NCBI GenBank assembly: GCA_030248065.1
Contig: JASAMV010003339.1
Location: 1-64,000, forward strand
Source of the DNA: Rhynchonema sp. JSB1_4
Lineage: Eukaryota; Nematoda; Chromadorea; Monhysterida; Xyalidae
Direction of reading: 5' to 3'
Length of the DNA stretch: 64,000 nt
The notes below the pieces were generated by a model, which searched no databases, was not told where the DNA came from, and worked only from the letters and a program-made list of their open reading frames with translations. The translations under genes were made by a program, and so were the position numbers. Positions 24,701 to 35,586 of the stretch are shown piece by piece. Position 1 is the stretch's first letter; the number at the start of each line of letters is the position of its first letter.

Positions 24701-24965
24701 TTTTTGGTCCAAAATAGCCAAAAATCGGTCAAAATCGACTAAAGGTGCAAAAATTTACGCCCTCTGCGCGGTTTATGCACATTTTAACCGATAGGCACTC
24801 CCGGAATATGCGGGACCCAGCCTGCCAGGCAGAAAACCTCTAAATCGGCAATGATATGAAACTTTTCCTGGGGTTTTCAGGGACGCTGAAAACGATTATA
24901 GAAACCACTTTGACATCGCAGCAAAGCCTAACACCTGCAAAAATGACTGAGCCTGAATAATTCTA
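24701..24965. other. No feature recognised
   Basis: Short AT-rich stretch between a repeat cluster and the duplicated methyltransferase fragment. Nothing supportable is seen. Confidence 0.4.
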
Positions 24966-25098
24966 GTGAACGAATGTTGCAAGAAGCACGCAAGACTGGA
25001 GCATTCGAAAGAAACATGTGCTAATTCTTGGACACTGACAAGCCAACAGCAGCATTTCAGCGGAATACCTATGAGTCTATGACGTGGTCGTGCGTGAT

Positions 25099-25531
25099 CA
25101 GTGTAGTGGCAGGCAAATGGTTGCAAGGTACCCTTGGGGGGGGGATGGATCCAGATGGTTGCAAGGTACCCCCCTACCCAGCCTCCGGAAGGTTGCAAGG
25201 TACCCCTGAGGTCCGAAAAAAGGGTGTTTGTTGCATGCATTATACTGCAAATTTGGCCGAAAAATTGGTACTTTTTTGCATTTTGGCCGAAAATTTGCCT
25301 AAAACACCTATTATATGGAGGTTTGCGCGCGGAGCGCGCGATTTTTGGGGCTTTGAGGTCGAAAAACACCCATTTTTGCCCATAAAAACCATAAATTGAT
25401 GGTTGCAAGGTACCCTCAGGGGTGGTTGCAAGGTACCTACCCTTCCCCCCCATCCCCCCAAGGGGTGGTTGCAAGGTACCTACTCCTTAGGGGGGGGGAA
25501 TCCCCCCCATCCCCCCCCAGCCACTACACTG
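25099..25531. mobile_element. hAT-like MITE, family with word GGTTGCAAGGTACCC
   Basis: Ends CAGTGTAGTGGCAGG and CAGCCACTACACTG. The right flank GTCGTGAT matches the left flank apart from a small insertion (GTCGTGCGTGAT), giving an 8-bp duplication that has since changed. The word GGTTGCAAGGTACC occurs six times, three at each end, each followed by C runs. The centre holds TGCATGCATTATACTGCAAA and the hairpin GCGCGCGGAGCGCGCGATTT. A nearly identical copy lies at 58,293. Confidence 0.9.
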
Positions 25532-25568
25532 GTCGTGATCTTTCTCAGGTTGGTCCACTACTGACGTT

Positions 25569-26051
25569 CAGAGGTGGGAATCGGGCCGGCCCGGCCCGCC
25601 GGGCCGGGCCGAGGTTTCCGGCCCGAACGGTCGGGCCGGGCCGGGCCGGGCCGACTTTTCGGAATCTCGGGCCGGGCCGGGCCGGGCCGGGTGGCCGGCC
25701 CGAAAAGGCCCGACATCATCGAATTTCAATAAAGAATCGTGATTTTTTAGACTAAATTTGCCAAAATTTCTCGCAATTCTGCAAATTAGTACCGACTTCC
25801 ATGATTATCAGGTATTTCTAATAAACCAAAAAACAGTAATTTTTGCACCAAAAAATTGCTTCAAAATATCATCAGAAAAAGTCGGGCCGAAAAAATCGGG
25901 CCGGGCCGGGCCGACTTTTTTCCAAGTCGGGCCGGGCCGGGCCGGACTTCCCGGCCCGAACTGTCGGGCCGGGCCGGGCCGGGCCGGGCCGACCCCCGGA
26001 CCTCGTCGGGCCGGGCCGGGCCGAGGTAACCCGGCCCGATTCCCACCTCTG
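25569..26051. mobile_element. hAT-like MITE with GGGCCGGGCC words
   Basis: Ends CAGAGGTGGGAATCGGGCC and GGCCCGATTCCCACCTCTG form perfect terminal inverted repeats. Flanks share GACGTT, probably the remains of an 8-bp duplication. The word CGGGCCGGGCCG is repeated many times at both ends; the centre is AT-rich. The extreme GC of the ends gives spurious Gly/Arg/Pro-rich open frames on both strands that I do not regard as genes. A CAGAGGTGGG start is common among hAT elements. Confidence 0.85.
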
Positions 26052-26420
26052 CGACGTTGTTTGCTTGCTACCACCGGCACCCATACGCTTCAAATTAAGT
26101 CATGAGAAATGTGCACAGGTCTTCCCGGCTGGGGCCTAAGCCTGAGCCAAAAGTTGTACGCAAAAGAAATCCAGAGTTGTGGATTCCGTTTACCGTTACC
26201 CTATGCGAATTGATGAATTGAATTCCATTCCACCTCTCGGTAAAAAATTATGCCCATAAAAATTTCTTTTTCTAATCGTTGCGGAGGACTGGAGACGGAG
26301 GGATCCCAGGTTGCACGCACCAAGCGGTGCAGAATTCAGGGGATATCGTTGTCGCTGATTCCCAATAATTCTCGGTAGACATGACTTTCGTTTCTGAAGC
26401 GTGCTTCAAGTAAGCTGCAC

Positions 26421-27114
26421 CAGTGGCGTACACAGGCTTCAAGCTCACTATGTGCTGAACTGAAATTCGTTCTTATCCAGTGCCTGCTCCATTTTCAAAC
26501 GTGATATTTTGCCAATGCTTGTAATCGTTTCAAGGACATAGCTAGGTCTGAATCTCGGGGGTACCTGATCCTAACGTCATTTTTATCCTGTGCTTGTTCT
26601 ATTTCTAAACGTCGTTTTTATCCGGTGAAACTCTCAGGGCAATCAAATCAGGTGAAGTAGAAGACGCGCGCATTACGCGCAAAATTTTTGACTTTATTAC
26701 ACTTGGATCGACTAGAAATTAGTGAAAAAAGTATCTGAAGCGCGAAGAGCGCAAATTTTTGAACATTTGAAGTGTTTGAGACTGAAAGTCCCGCGATTTA
26801 GGTACTCTTTTCCCTTTTGCGACTTCTCAGAGGCCGTATGGTACCCTCAAAACGGCTGAAAGTGTTCCTGTACCGCTGTACCCCACTATCCTATGCCATT
26901 GCACGGTGCACTCTGCCCCGCTTGGCGGCGATTCAGGAAGAAAGCATGTAGGAAAGGAGCCAAGCGCGTGTGACGCGGAAAAACTTGACGAATTTTGTTC
27001 GCGCGACCACAAAATTTGGCTGAAAATGTGCGTGCGTTCAACGCGCGATTTTTTTGGGCTTTTGATGAGTATCGAAGTGAAAATTTTGCGATTTCAGGAC
27101 TGTGTACGCCCTTG
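26421..27114. mobile_element. hAT-like element with CAGTGGCGTACACAGG end
   Basis: Left end CAGTGGCGTACACAGG and right end complementary to it (TGTGTACGCCCTTG) lie between AGCTGCAC (26,413-26,420) and AGTTGCAC (27,115-27,122), an 8-bp duplication with one change. The interior has several GCGCGC-type hairpins followed by AATTTTT, and a block CGATTTAGG..CTTTTCCC shared with the element at 35,587. No coding capacity. It lies just downstream of the methyltransferase stop codon. Confidence 0.82.
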
Positions 27115-27154
27115 AGTTGCACACATTTTCACACTTGCTGGCTGTTTGTATAAT

Positions 27155-28430
27155 TTATTTCTTTTCGTATACATAGAATACGCCGTGTGTGCTATTCGTG
27201 TGGTCATTATCCCAATCTGATATCACATATCGTTCCAACAACCGAATCTTATTTTCATCGACAAACTTCTGAACTTTTGCCTCCACGTTTGAATGCCAGT
27301 CATACTGGGGCATGGGTCGAGTGTAGATGTCCTTCACTCCGATCACATTTAGACCACCGACTTTGGTGATTCGCAGTAATTCATCCAAATGACCTGATTC
27401 GAGACAACCGGGTAGAATGCTTCCTGCAAGTTTCTCAGCAGATGTTTCAAATTGTTTAGACTCGATATCAATTCAACTCAGCCTTGGCCGTGTCACTGCG
27501 TATGGATTCGTCGTTTTGACTGGGTAGACTATACCTACTAAAGAACCAGTTTTTTATATTTTGTGGAAAAAACCGAAAGAAAACAAATGAGGAACCGCAG
27601 TGTAAGGATAGGGGAACTCAAACAAAGGTGTTTTCAAAGCATTTTGATGTCCATACAGGCAATACTATGGTGTCAGATGGTGTTTTTAACACTCTAGGAA
27701 AAACTATAAAAACAGTGCATAGTTGCACACATGTACATCACTGCGTATGGGTGCCAGTTGCAAACAGAACGTCAGTGGACCAACCTGAGATCACGACCAC
27801 GTCATAGGTATTCCGCTGAAATGCTGATGTTGGCTTGTCAGTGTACAAGAATTCGCATATGTATCTTTCGAATGCTCCAGTCTTGCGTGCTTCTTGCAAC
27901 ATTCGTTCACAACCATCCTGTAAAACGATAACTTCAACATTGCAAGGTTGAAAAGTACGCAAAAATATATGTAGTGTAAATTTTCGTATAAATTTGTAAA
28001 TTTTACATGTGCATGCAATCGTGTGAATCCACGATGTCTCAGTTGGACAGCTTCCAATCCCGTACCTGTACCCACACACAGAATCACTGTCCGCTCCTTG
28101 TCTGCGTCGAGAATGTACTTGGCGCACAAATCAGCCACAACCTGAACACCAAGGAGAGTAATACAGTACACTTCATTGCTACAGCATGAGGGCATATGTC
28201 ACCAACCGGCAATAGTTCGATTGAGTATAGGACATGCCAAACATTTTCAGTCATGAAACCATTAAATTGAGTTCAAGGAAAGGCATAACCTCAGGAGATC
28301 TGTACTGTGTTAGTTCAGCTTCGTTGTTGTAGCAGGGTGCTCGCTGTGCGTAATATTCTTTGGTTATCTCCTCGGTACGTGCAGCTGAGAACAACACTTT
28401 CAGCGGTGAGCGACGGGGGTCATTATCCAT
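27155..28430 (-). CDS. METTL27-like class I methyltransferase
   Basis: SAM-dependent methyltransferase of the WBSCR27/METTL27 type; its substrate is not known to me. Four exons join exactly: 28430-28290, 28141-28007, 27917-27785, 27423-27155, giving 225 residues. It starts MDNDPRRSPLKVLF and EEITKEYYAQRAPCYNNEAE, the usual pre-domain of this family. The SAM-binding motif I is VILCVGTGTGLEAVQL, then the acidic-loop region and motif II/III are seen in NTYDVVVISGGSIL and ELLRITKVGGLNVIG; the C-terminus GVFYVYEKK matches the family end. Exon 3 is duplicated in inverted orientation at 24,966. Intron 3 is about 360 bases. The gene looks intact. The motif I Asp/Glu that usually precedes GTGTG is Cys-Val here, which is unusual. 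Confidence 0.88.
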
Positions 28431-29178
28431 GTTGAGCTGTAAACTTTATATTATACACTTAAAGTATAGTAGTCTCACAATAACTGCATCAGTGCATGGA
28501 AAAATCCTGCCAAAATGTTACCTTCCACGTGGGTGTGGCGTTGTCAAAAATAAAAACAGTAAATATATTGTCACCTTGCTGGCCTGCGTGTGCGAAAAGA
28601 CAGCGGGGTGTGGGTTTATTGATTGGTGGAGTTCCAAGCGGACCAGTGCTCTGGCATAAGTTCTAGGAGCAGGAGCGCTTGTGACAGTACCTACGTCAAG
28701 CAATTTTGCCGTGCAGCGGATTTGAAACAATGCGATTGCGCATTGTCATCTGTGGGGCACAAGCAGCGCTCCTACATAAGGTACATCGAAATTACAGTTT
28801 GAAGGTCCGCAGACGCTGATTGGTTTGTAATTTATGCATGGGCACAATAGTCTCATCCATTATAATGTCACAGTATAGGAAAAAGGAGCCTATGCAGGTT
28901 TACGAAATATAGCAACATCCCCCACTGGATAATCGCTAACGCTATAATTGGCTGAAGCAAGCGTAACCGTTTGTGCACACTTCTGACGGTACAATTGGGA
29001 GAAACAAGTCTAACAGTATACTGCCGACGGTACAATAGGGAGAAACAAGAAGTTTCGAGCCATATTTATGCGGTCCGACCGCGCATGTAAAAAACCGTTG
29101 CAATGTTCCGGCGCCCGCTCGGGGTCGGAACCTCCACTAGTTTTTTCCTCATTTCTGTTTCCACTATCCGCTCCATTA
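28431..29178. other. Intergenic with GACGGTACAAT repeats
   Basis: No gene is supported. Two copies of GACGGTACAAT followed by GGGAGAAACAAG lie near 28,986 and 29,026, with a third more diverged GCTATAATTGGCTGAAGCAAG near 28,940. The region is otherwise unremarkable. Confidence 0.45.
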
Positions 29179-29360
29179 GGGCGGGCTTACATAGGTTGAA
29201 TCCGGAAATCGGAATCCGGAAATATTTCCGGAGAACGCATAATTTTTGCATGTAAATTCTTGCGTTTTCCGGAAATGCTTCCGGAGCCCAGGATTGTTTT
29301 GTATTTTTGCATGCAAATTATTTCCGGGTTCCGGACTCCGGATTTAACCTTAGTTCGCCC
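29179..29360. mobile_element. PIF/Harbinger-like MITE, copy 1 of a tandem pair
   Basis: Ends GGGCGGGCTTA and GTTCGCCC lie between TTA (29,176-29,178) and TTA (29,361-29,363). Next to the ends is the word AATCCGGAAAT with its complement ATTTCCGG, repeated in both orientations, so each copy is strongly self-complementary. TTA duplications and a GGGC start fit the PIF/Harbinger superfamily. Confidence 0.82.
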
Positions 29361-29363
29361 TTA

Positions 29364-29535
29364 GGGCGGGCTTAGGTTGAATCCGGAAATCGGAATCCGG
29401 AAATATTTCCGGAAAACGCATTATTTTTGCATGTAAATTCTTGCGTTTTCCGGAAATTATTCCGGAGCCCAGAAATGCTTTGCATTTTTGCATACAATTT
29501 ATTTCCGGGTTCCGGATTCCGGATTTAGTTCGCCC
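29364..29535. mobile_element. PIF/Harbinger-like MITE, copy 2 of a tandem pair
   Basis: A second copy starts directly after the shared TTA at 29,361-29,363 and ends before TTA at 29,536-29,538. It has the same GGGCGGGCTTAGG start, ATCCGGAAATCGG words and GTTCGCCC end. It is similar to copy 1 with scattered differences, and copy 1 has a small insertion (ACATA) near its left end. Confidence 0.82.
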
Positions 29536-29540
29536 TTAGA

Positions 29541-29678
29541 TTACTGATTTCAGTATCCGCCCTTTTTGCTGACCAAACCAGTGTTGTTATGAAGCGGATA
29601 CTGATTTCAGTATTTGCTTTTTTGCGCACTGTGGGAGGGATACTGATTTCAATATCCGCCTGTTTTGCTCACCAGTGT
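29541..29678. repeat. Short tandem repeat of CTGATTTCAGTATCCGCC
   Basis: Three imperfect copies of a unit of about 45-60 bases containing ACTGATTTCAGTATCCGCC and TTTTTGC lie between the tandem MITEs and the 3' end of the next gene. Confidence 0.6.
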
Positions 29679-30313
29679 TTATAAAGGGTAAAAGCAGAAT
29701 ATGAGAAGTCGCGACCTAACCTTGTTTTCACCACCATTAGCGCATTCGCCTTGCTGATCAGATGATGTTGAATCGCTTTTACTGGTTAGCAGATCGTCAT
29801 CGTCATGGCGCAATTTCTGAACATGTATCTTTCCAAGATGTTGATAAAGCAAAATGCTCAAATAAAAAGCTAGAACGAAATATATTATTATTACTTCCAA
29901 CACCAAAAATAAACCCCACAAAAGCTCACCTGTATCATCTCCGATTTTTTCGCTTTTACAGCTAGCCGTGCCTGCACACCAAACACTTCTTTTGGCTTTC
30001 TGTGTATTCGTTTTTGCGATTCCACCTTCTTTCTCCGCACGTCATTGAGCGCATCGATTGTCTGAAATTGAGACCAATCATCACACTAGAAGCCCTAGAT
30101 TCACGCAGCATTCGTGAAATGGTTTCGAAACTAATTGTAGTTACCGGCGAACCAGTTCTTTTAATATAGAAAGCGAAAATACCGCGATGACCATTTCGAT
30201 ATATATAAAACAGATTTTGCCAAGAAAAAAACTTTTTTTGCGCGACAGCTGTGATAATAATAGTCTTAGGCAATACCAACCTGTCTCACTGCGTCATTAA
30301 GAGCAACTGACAT
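29679..30313 (-). CDS. Small charged protein, unrecognised
   Basis: Three exons join cleanly in phase 0: 30313-30281, 30061-29930 and 29816-29721, the last possibly read through to a stop at 29,679. The protein would begin MSVALNDAVRQ and continue TIDALNDVRRKKVESQKR, EVFGVQARLAVKAKKSEM, LRHDDDDLLTSKSDSTSS and ENK. It is about 87-101 residues, highly charged, probably helical at first and disordered with an acidic and Ser-rich end. ALND occurs twice at equal register in exons 1 and 2. An acceptor (CTCTTCAG) lies just upstream of the start, so it may begin earlier or receive a spliced leader. I do not recognise the family. Confidence 0.5.
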
Positions 30314-31974
30314 GTTTTTGGACGGCAGTTTACGTTCTGAAGAGACGCATAAGGCGACGCATAAGGCGAATAAGAAACGACTCCACAGCTTTAGGATAAG
30401 GACACTGGATAATTCTACTTGAGAGTCGATGCTTACTTCGGCTCGCACTACCGATTCCGGGCATTTCACTGTTTGGAAACCGTTCACGGTCCACCTCTGA
30501 TTCAAACAAAAAATGGCAAACATTCACCACCCATTTAACCAGACTGTTGTCTTCATCCACCTCGCCGTGATCTTCTTACGATTCCGATGATGCGGGCACG
30601 CGTTCACTTTGTAGCTGCGGAATGCAGCTAAAAGATTCTTTTCGACCATATTGAAAGTTGTGTGACAGCTTGAAATATTTGTGTGTGCATTGCTGAACTT
30701 TGCAATTCTCATATGTATAATGCTTTAATTTCTGTATTCTCGTTAGTTGTTTCACTATGCTGTCCCAGTAACGTCAAAAGACAAACCGTATGAAACGTAG
30801 AGGTGGTGCACATATTTTTCCACACACTTGTCGTGATTTTCTGGACCATCTTTTTGCCGACATTGTTTGCTCGTTTCTACTGTCGTCGATTCTAAAATAA
30901 ATACTGCTGATTTTTTCTTGGACCCCATCTAGAGGACCATTTTTGAGTACTTGACACAGAAATCCTTTCGCGATTAGAGGTGACGGTGTGTATTCTAGGT
31001 AGCATTCGTGAAGGAAGCGAGCTTTAGAAGCGACTGACAACAACATAAACGGCGAAAAATAAGTGAACAAACCGAATTTACCGAATTCTCTCCGTTTGGT
31101 TCCACGCAACTTTGTATTGGAACTCCTCTGGGACCGCAGTTCATCTCACCGTTTCATCTGAGACGTATCCAAAGTTGAAATACTTGTATGACGACCTGGA
31201 CTAAATATAGCAAAATTGGACTGGTTGGAATCTTGTTTTATTACGAATGAACACCAACTTGAAAAGGCCAACAGGACGTATAGTAGGTAAGTTGAAACTG
31301 ACAAACCATGACCACAGCAGCGCACTCACAATACCACAAGATCAAAATCATCCATTCTTCAATTTTATTTTAATGAACGCGAAACTATTTTACACGTAGC
31401 AAGCAACCCGAGAATATCGACATCGAGTAGCACAAGAGTGGAAAGGGCGCAGAGACATGATGTGTGCTATTGCATTTTATCCCGGCACGCACAATCACGC
31501 GCGCCTTCTCTGCTTATTGCGCTGTCGACGGGATAAATATTTTTACATGCCATATTGTAGTATTATACCCATCTGTGCTACATCACCCAACCGGCCATGG
31601 CAGTGCACAAACATGTATACATGCACGCACGCACACTGCCGAAGACGCCTGGGTGATGTTGCACAGATGGGTGTATCATTATAAAAATATTGGCAAAGCG
31701 TAAAACACTTCTGCTGTCGGTGTCCGAATTTGTCCACGGCATTCAATTGGCAAAAGTACTGATATGGTCCACTGTGAAACATGAAGCTTGCATGCTTGTC
31801 CCTTGCTGCCGCATGTATTGTGTACTGGTGGAGAAGTAAAGCAGATGGCTCGTGAATGCAAATGTGTCTAGGTAATACAAAGAACTAAAATGCCGTATAC
31901 AGTAATATGGTATACATACATGATTCTGAGCTCTCAATATTCGTTCCAATTATCCATCAAGTGGGTACGGTACG
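30314..31974. other. Possible upstream exons, then intergenic
   Basis: On the minus strand between 30,330 and 31,110 there are open stretches (for example FLHECYLEYTPSPL and NMVEKNLLAAFRSYKV) bounded by plausible splice signals, but no domain and no frame-closed model. From about 31,110 to 31,974 I see no gene, only the inverted repeat listed separately. Confidence 0.35.
31534..31700. repeat. Inverted repeat with CACCCATCTGTGC-type arms
   Basis: TATTATACCCATCTGTGCTA and the complement CAGATGGGTGTATCATTATA enclose about 60 bases containing an alternating ATGCACGCACGCACACTG tract. The arms include ACATCACCCA and TGGGTGATGT. This resembles a small fold-back element; no duplication is clear. Confidence 0.55.
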
Positions 31975-33902
31975 CTAATTGTAAGTGGGCGCTGTTTGCC
32001 GCCGGTTTTCGCACATGAGCACCGAGCACTGCACGTCCCTGGCATGCAAGTACGGCACTTTAGTCCAGACATATCGTGAATGCATGCCACGCCATTGTTG
32101 CACCCAGACGTAACCACGTTGACCGGCTCGATGACAGACAGATTCGGATCTGATGCCAACACGCCACAAAAACAGGTTCCACTGACGATCGGCTGCACAG
32201 TATAAGGTGAGTTTTAGCTGGGATTTTGGGCACAGATTCTACTGCCATAATACTACATATCTGCGCACAAATGATGTCTAATTTTGTGGGAAATGTGTTT
32301 TCTGCGGGTTGTATCAACTTTACATGAACCACTTTCCATAAACTTGAGCTTTCTGTCCAGTATCAGATCACCAAGTTCGTTACCGATTATCACCTTCGTA
32401 GATGCATGTGCATGTGCAACCCTCAAATGCACCTCCGTCATCATAAACAGCTGATGTTTCACGGTTGGCTCACCTGCCCATCTGAATGTGTCACAAAACA
32501 GCCAGAACGAGCAGAGCACGACAATGTTGTTGAAGAACATGACCAGTGCACAGACGAGGGCGACCAGTCGTGGCACGTCATCATCCAAGTCGGTGTCGAC
32601 CGAGAATTTGGCGATCGCCGTTGGCGTGGTCGAAATGAACGCGTAGCTGAACGACAACAACAGACCTGTGCGACAACGGAGGCCTTTCTTGAGTTACACA
32701 CACTCAACATTTGGTTTGTCACGAAAAGCGGCCTACGAATTTCAACGAATTTTCTTTAATCTATCTTGATATGGAATATACTTTTGAATGTATTTATGTC
32801 CGATCTGAAAGCCAAACACACTTTTCGACACGGCACCGGACGCGCGACGTGGATTGGCTGCGTTCAAACGTCCAACATAATACATGTGAATGCTCAGCAC
32901 CAAGACAACGAGCGCTGGCAGCAGCAGTGACAGCAACATCAACGCCATCGCAATTATGTCGTAGCTGAAACGGGCATGCGGATTAGTGCTCTGAATGAAA
33001 ACTTGAGTGCCCAATACTGCATTTCTGTGGCAAAAATAGTAACAAAACAATGCCATTTATCTGGAAAAGAGCGAATCATGAAAATCATGCCTACATCAAC
33101 AAAACAGAAGCGTCGGAGTCTCTCCGAGGATGACAATAGAAGAACGAAGTCGGTTCGAAGTGCACCGGCAGCAGAACGATGCACGCAAACAACAGATGGA
33201 CGGTGAATATGACGCAAAGCACGACTTTGTACACCAGGCATCGCAGCCCTCGACGTCTGATCCAGGCCGCTGCATCGGTCACGTGTGTCCAACGGACTAC
33301 CTTGAAACATAGTTGACTGTGTGCTTGTGCTTGACGATATGGCTGTTGTGGCGACGAACTAAATCACAAACCTGAATGAATGCGAGCACCGAGTAGATCG
33401 GTAGACAGACGACGGTGATGATCGCCAGTTGGGCGCGACACAGCTGAAATGCACATCTGATAACAAGTCGCCTTGTCAATTAAGGCAAAGTAACATTCAC
33501 AATTTGGTGATGTTGAATTGGATAGTGTCCATAGATCATGATCAACAACATTGGTGTTTCAACAACGACACTTTGTGCCATACACAACGCACAGTACACC
33601 AATAGCAGGGGCGTGATCGCAAGACGACGCAAGGCTTCATCTGAAAAAAATGGGAAAAATTTGAGTTTAAGGCGCGTACAGTACGAAAGGGACAAGTGCG
33701 TGTTTGTCAGCTTTAAAGTTGCCATAAATCTACGTGGCGTATTCGATTTACCTGCAGCCAATATGACGGCAAATATGAGATTACCAATGAAGCCGATGCA
33801 AATCTGCATACAGAAAACCGATATAACAGCCGTTTCGATTCCGATCATCCACTGCGACGGTCGGGTGGACGACTCGATGTGCGCAAATGTGTCGTTCACC
33901 AT
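31975..33902 (-). CDS. Seven-transmembrane receptor, rhodopsin-like
   Basis: Probable peptide- or chemo-type G-protein coupled receptor. Exons in order: 33902-33752, 33640-33501, 33443-33372, about 33312-33130, 32964-about 32840, about 32650-32474, and possibly 32186-31975 for the tail. Helices: TM1 FCMQICIGFIGNLIFAVIL with the class A Gly-x-x-Gly-Asn motif, TM2 ITPLLLVYCALCMAQSVVV, TM3 LAIITVVCLPIYSVLAFIQ, TM4 VYKVVLCVIFTVHLLFACIV, TM5 MALMLLSLLLPALVVLVL, a weak sixth around YAFISTTPTAIAKF, and TM7 LVALVCALVMFFNNIVVLCS, where FNNIVVL stands at the NPxxY position. The N-terminus MVNDTF has an N-glycosylation site. A DRY motif is not clear. The first three exons close exactly; later borders are approximate, and the last exon is chosen by phase only. 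Confidence 0.6.
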
Positions 33903-34788
33903 GATGCTGAATTATATGTGTTGGTCTTGCCAAACGTTGTGTTACGATGCAAATCATGTATGTAGAGCACCCACACTGTTGATTGGTAATGTAGACAGCA
34001 AAGAGAAGGCTAACTTGCGGTCATTTCGCATCGATAAAGGAAATAAATGACCAGGATGTTGTTATCAGTTGTGCACTTTCTCTCGATTTGACTTTCAAAG
34101 TAGTGCGCTGTCTCTTCAGCAGCACAAGAAAGAAAGCAAACAGGAACGAAAAACAAATGTGCAAATATTGTACATATCTGCCACGCAAAAAGACAGGAGT
34201 GCATAATATCCAAAAGGTACTGTACTGTACACGTGTGGTGGCTTACAGTACTGTGGTCAAATCTGGTCCTCAAATCACATGTATTACTTCTCGCGCTCAT
34301 TTGGGGCTCATATGTATGAAGGTATAATTGCTTGATTATTGACGACAGTACTTTATAGCCTTCGCAGTTCCATTCAGAAACACGCCTGCGGGAATGTTTT
34401 GAAAATTGCTGAACTGGGTTACATAACTTATGGGAAAACTCATTTCCAGCTGTAACAGCCCCATGAATGTGCAAAATGCAAACGGTCATGATATTTTGTA
34501 CAACGTTGTTGAGAAAATTACGCAGTACGTACCGGTACCTATTCGTTATACTCATGTATACAACATTGTTTTCCTCTTACCTATACCTTCTTTCCCGCCT
34601 TTCTAGCCCATTGTGTTCAACACGTGTGCAGATACAGTACTTTTGTCGTCGTAAGTCGTAACTAATGTTATGTTATGTTGGTGGCCTTGGATTAAGAGCA
34701 TTAAATTGAACAAACACATCTTTGCCTGAGCAGTCTATTTACGATGTCGTCACCTCACATCACGAGAGGAACCCAGGTTTTCATAACA
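33903..34788. other. Intergenic, nothing recognised
   Basis: Likely contains the promoter of the receptor gene at its left edge. Open frames on the minus strand (34,010-34,555) show no conserved motif. GTACTGTAC-type short palindromes are frequent near 34,215-34,255. Confidence 0.4.
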
Positions 34789-35040
34789 TTAAAGCGGGAG
34801 CTATAGTTGTCCATTTTGGGCTTGTAGACAATGAGGACAAATTTTTGTTATAATTATATTTTTTGATAGAGTTGTAGCACTAATTTCGACCAGCGTAAAA
34901 GTTGTTCCCCTGCACAAAATGAACAACTTTTACGCTGGACGAAATTTGTGCTACAATTCTATCAAAAAATATAATTATAACAAAAATTCGTCCTCATTGT
35001 CTACAAGCCCAAAATGGACAAGTATAACTCCACCTTTATA
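34789..35040. mobile_element. Fold-back MITE with TTGTCCATTTT arms
   Basis: Two arms of about 120 bases are inverted copies (GTCCATTTTGGGCTTGTAGA and its complement; TTTACGCTGG on both sides of the centre). Ends TTAAAGCGGGAGCTATA and TATAACTCCACCTTTA belong to the AAAGGTGGAGTTATA group. A second, related copy lies at 60,569-60,803. No coding capacity. Confidence 0.82.
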
Positions 35041-35586
35041 CAGCAAAAACTTAGGTAGGTTTATGAACGGAAATATGTAAATCGTTGCGCCCCACGCAGT
35101 TCCCGACTGGACACCATTGTCACAGTTTCGCTGTGATGCTTCATGCTGCTATAACCGTACCTAGCACGCCATAGCCTAACCTGGGGGAGGAATCGAACTT
35201 GCCAAAAATAGATCGCTGCTAATCACGTGCGCTTTGCCAAGTTACACGATTCAAGAGCGCATGGTATTGTAAAAAAACAGTTGCTGTAAACGTTAGATAT
35301 ACATAGTACGACCTGGTGTTGCTTTCTTGACAGAAAACACGACGTTGTTCACGCCAGGATGCAGATTTTTTGGCGCATTTTGTACACCCAGGATCCAGAC
35401 ACGGAAGTCGCAACACCGTTAGAAAGAGAAAAAAGCTCGTTTAAAAAAACTGATATTGCTTTTTAATAAGAGTGCGCCATAAAGGAAACTTTTCTAATGA
35501 TTATTGTTTGACAAAGAAACAGCAAAACAACTGCTGACGTATGTACAGTGCTATGTACGTCAGTGGATTTGCACCTGGGACAAAAC
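35041..35586. other. Intergenic, with a tRNA-like relic
   Basis: No gene is seen. On the minus strand at about 35,258-35,185 the sequence has an A-box-like TAACTTGGCAAAGCGC and a B-box GTTCGATTCC at about tRNA spacing, but the acceptor stem does not pair. I regard it as a tRNA-derived repeat or pseudogene at best. Confidence 0.35.

Larger units (their letters stand above)
24966..26088 (+). pseudogene. Duplicated METTL27 exon 3 fragment, split by two transposons
   Basis: From 24,966 the sequence matches exon 3 of the methyltransferase gene at 27,785-27,917 in inverted orientation, beginning GTGAACGAATGTTGCAAGAA and continuing with AAGCCAACAGCAGCATTTCA. It has several substitutions that destroy the frame. 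The match resumes after the element at 25,099-25,531 (GTCGTGATC..CAGGTTGGTCCA, which includes the exon 3 donor and intron) and again after the element at 25,569-26,051 (GACGTTGTTTGC, then GGCACCCATACGC). Because intron sequence is included, this is a DNA-level inverted duplication, not a retrocopy. Confidence 0.82.

Noticed and set aside
25099..25531. Regularly repeated 15-mer GGTTGCAAGGTACCC resembling a CRISPR repeat
   Set aside because: Spacing is irregular, spacers are low-complexity, the unit sits between terminal inverted repeats with a target duplication, and the genome is eukaryotic.
25569..26105. Overlapping Gly/Pro/Arg-rich open frames on both strands
   Set aside because: They are translations of the GGGCCGGGCC words at transposon ends; all six frames stay open there because of composition.
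31950..32198. Separate Cys-rich secreted protein on the minus strand
   Set aside because: Another frame of the same stretch joins in phase to the receptor gene; neither is proven, and I kept the receptor tail as the simpler choice.
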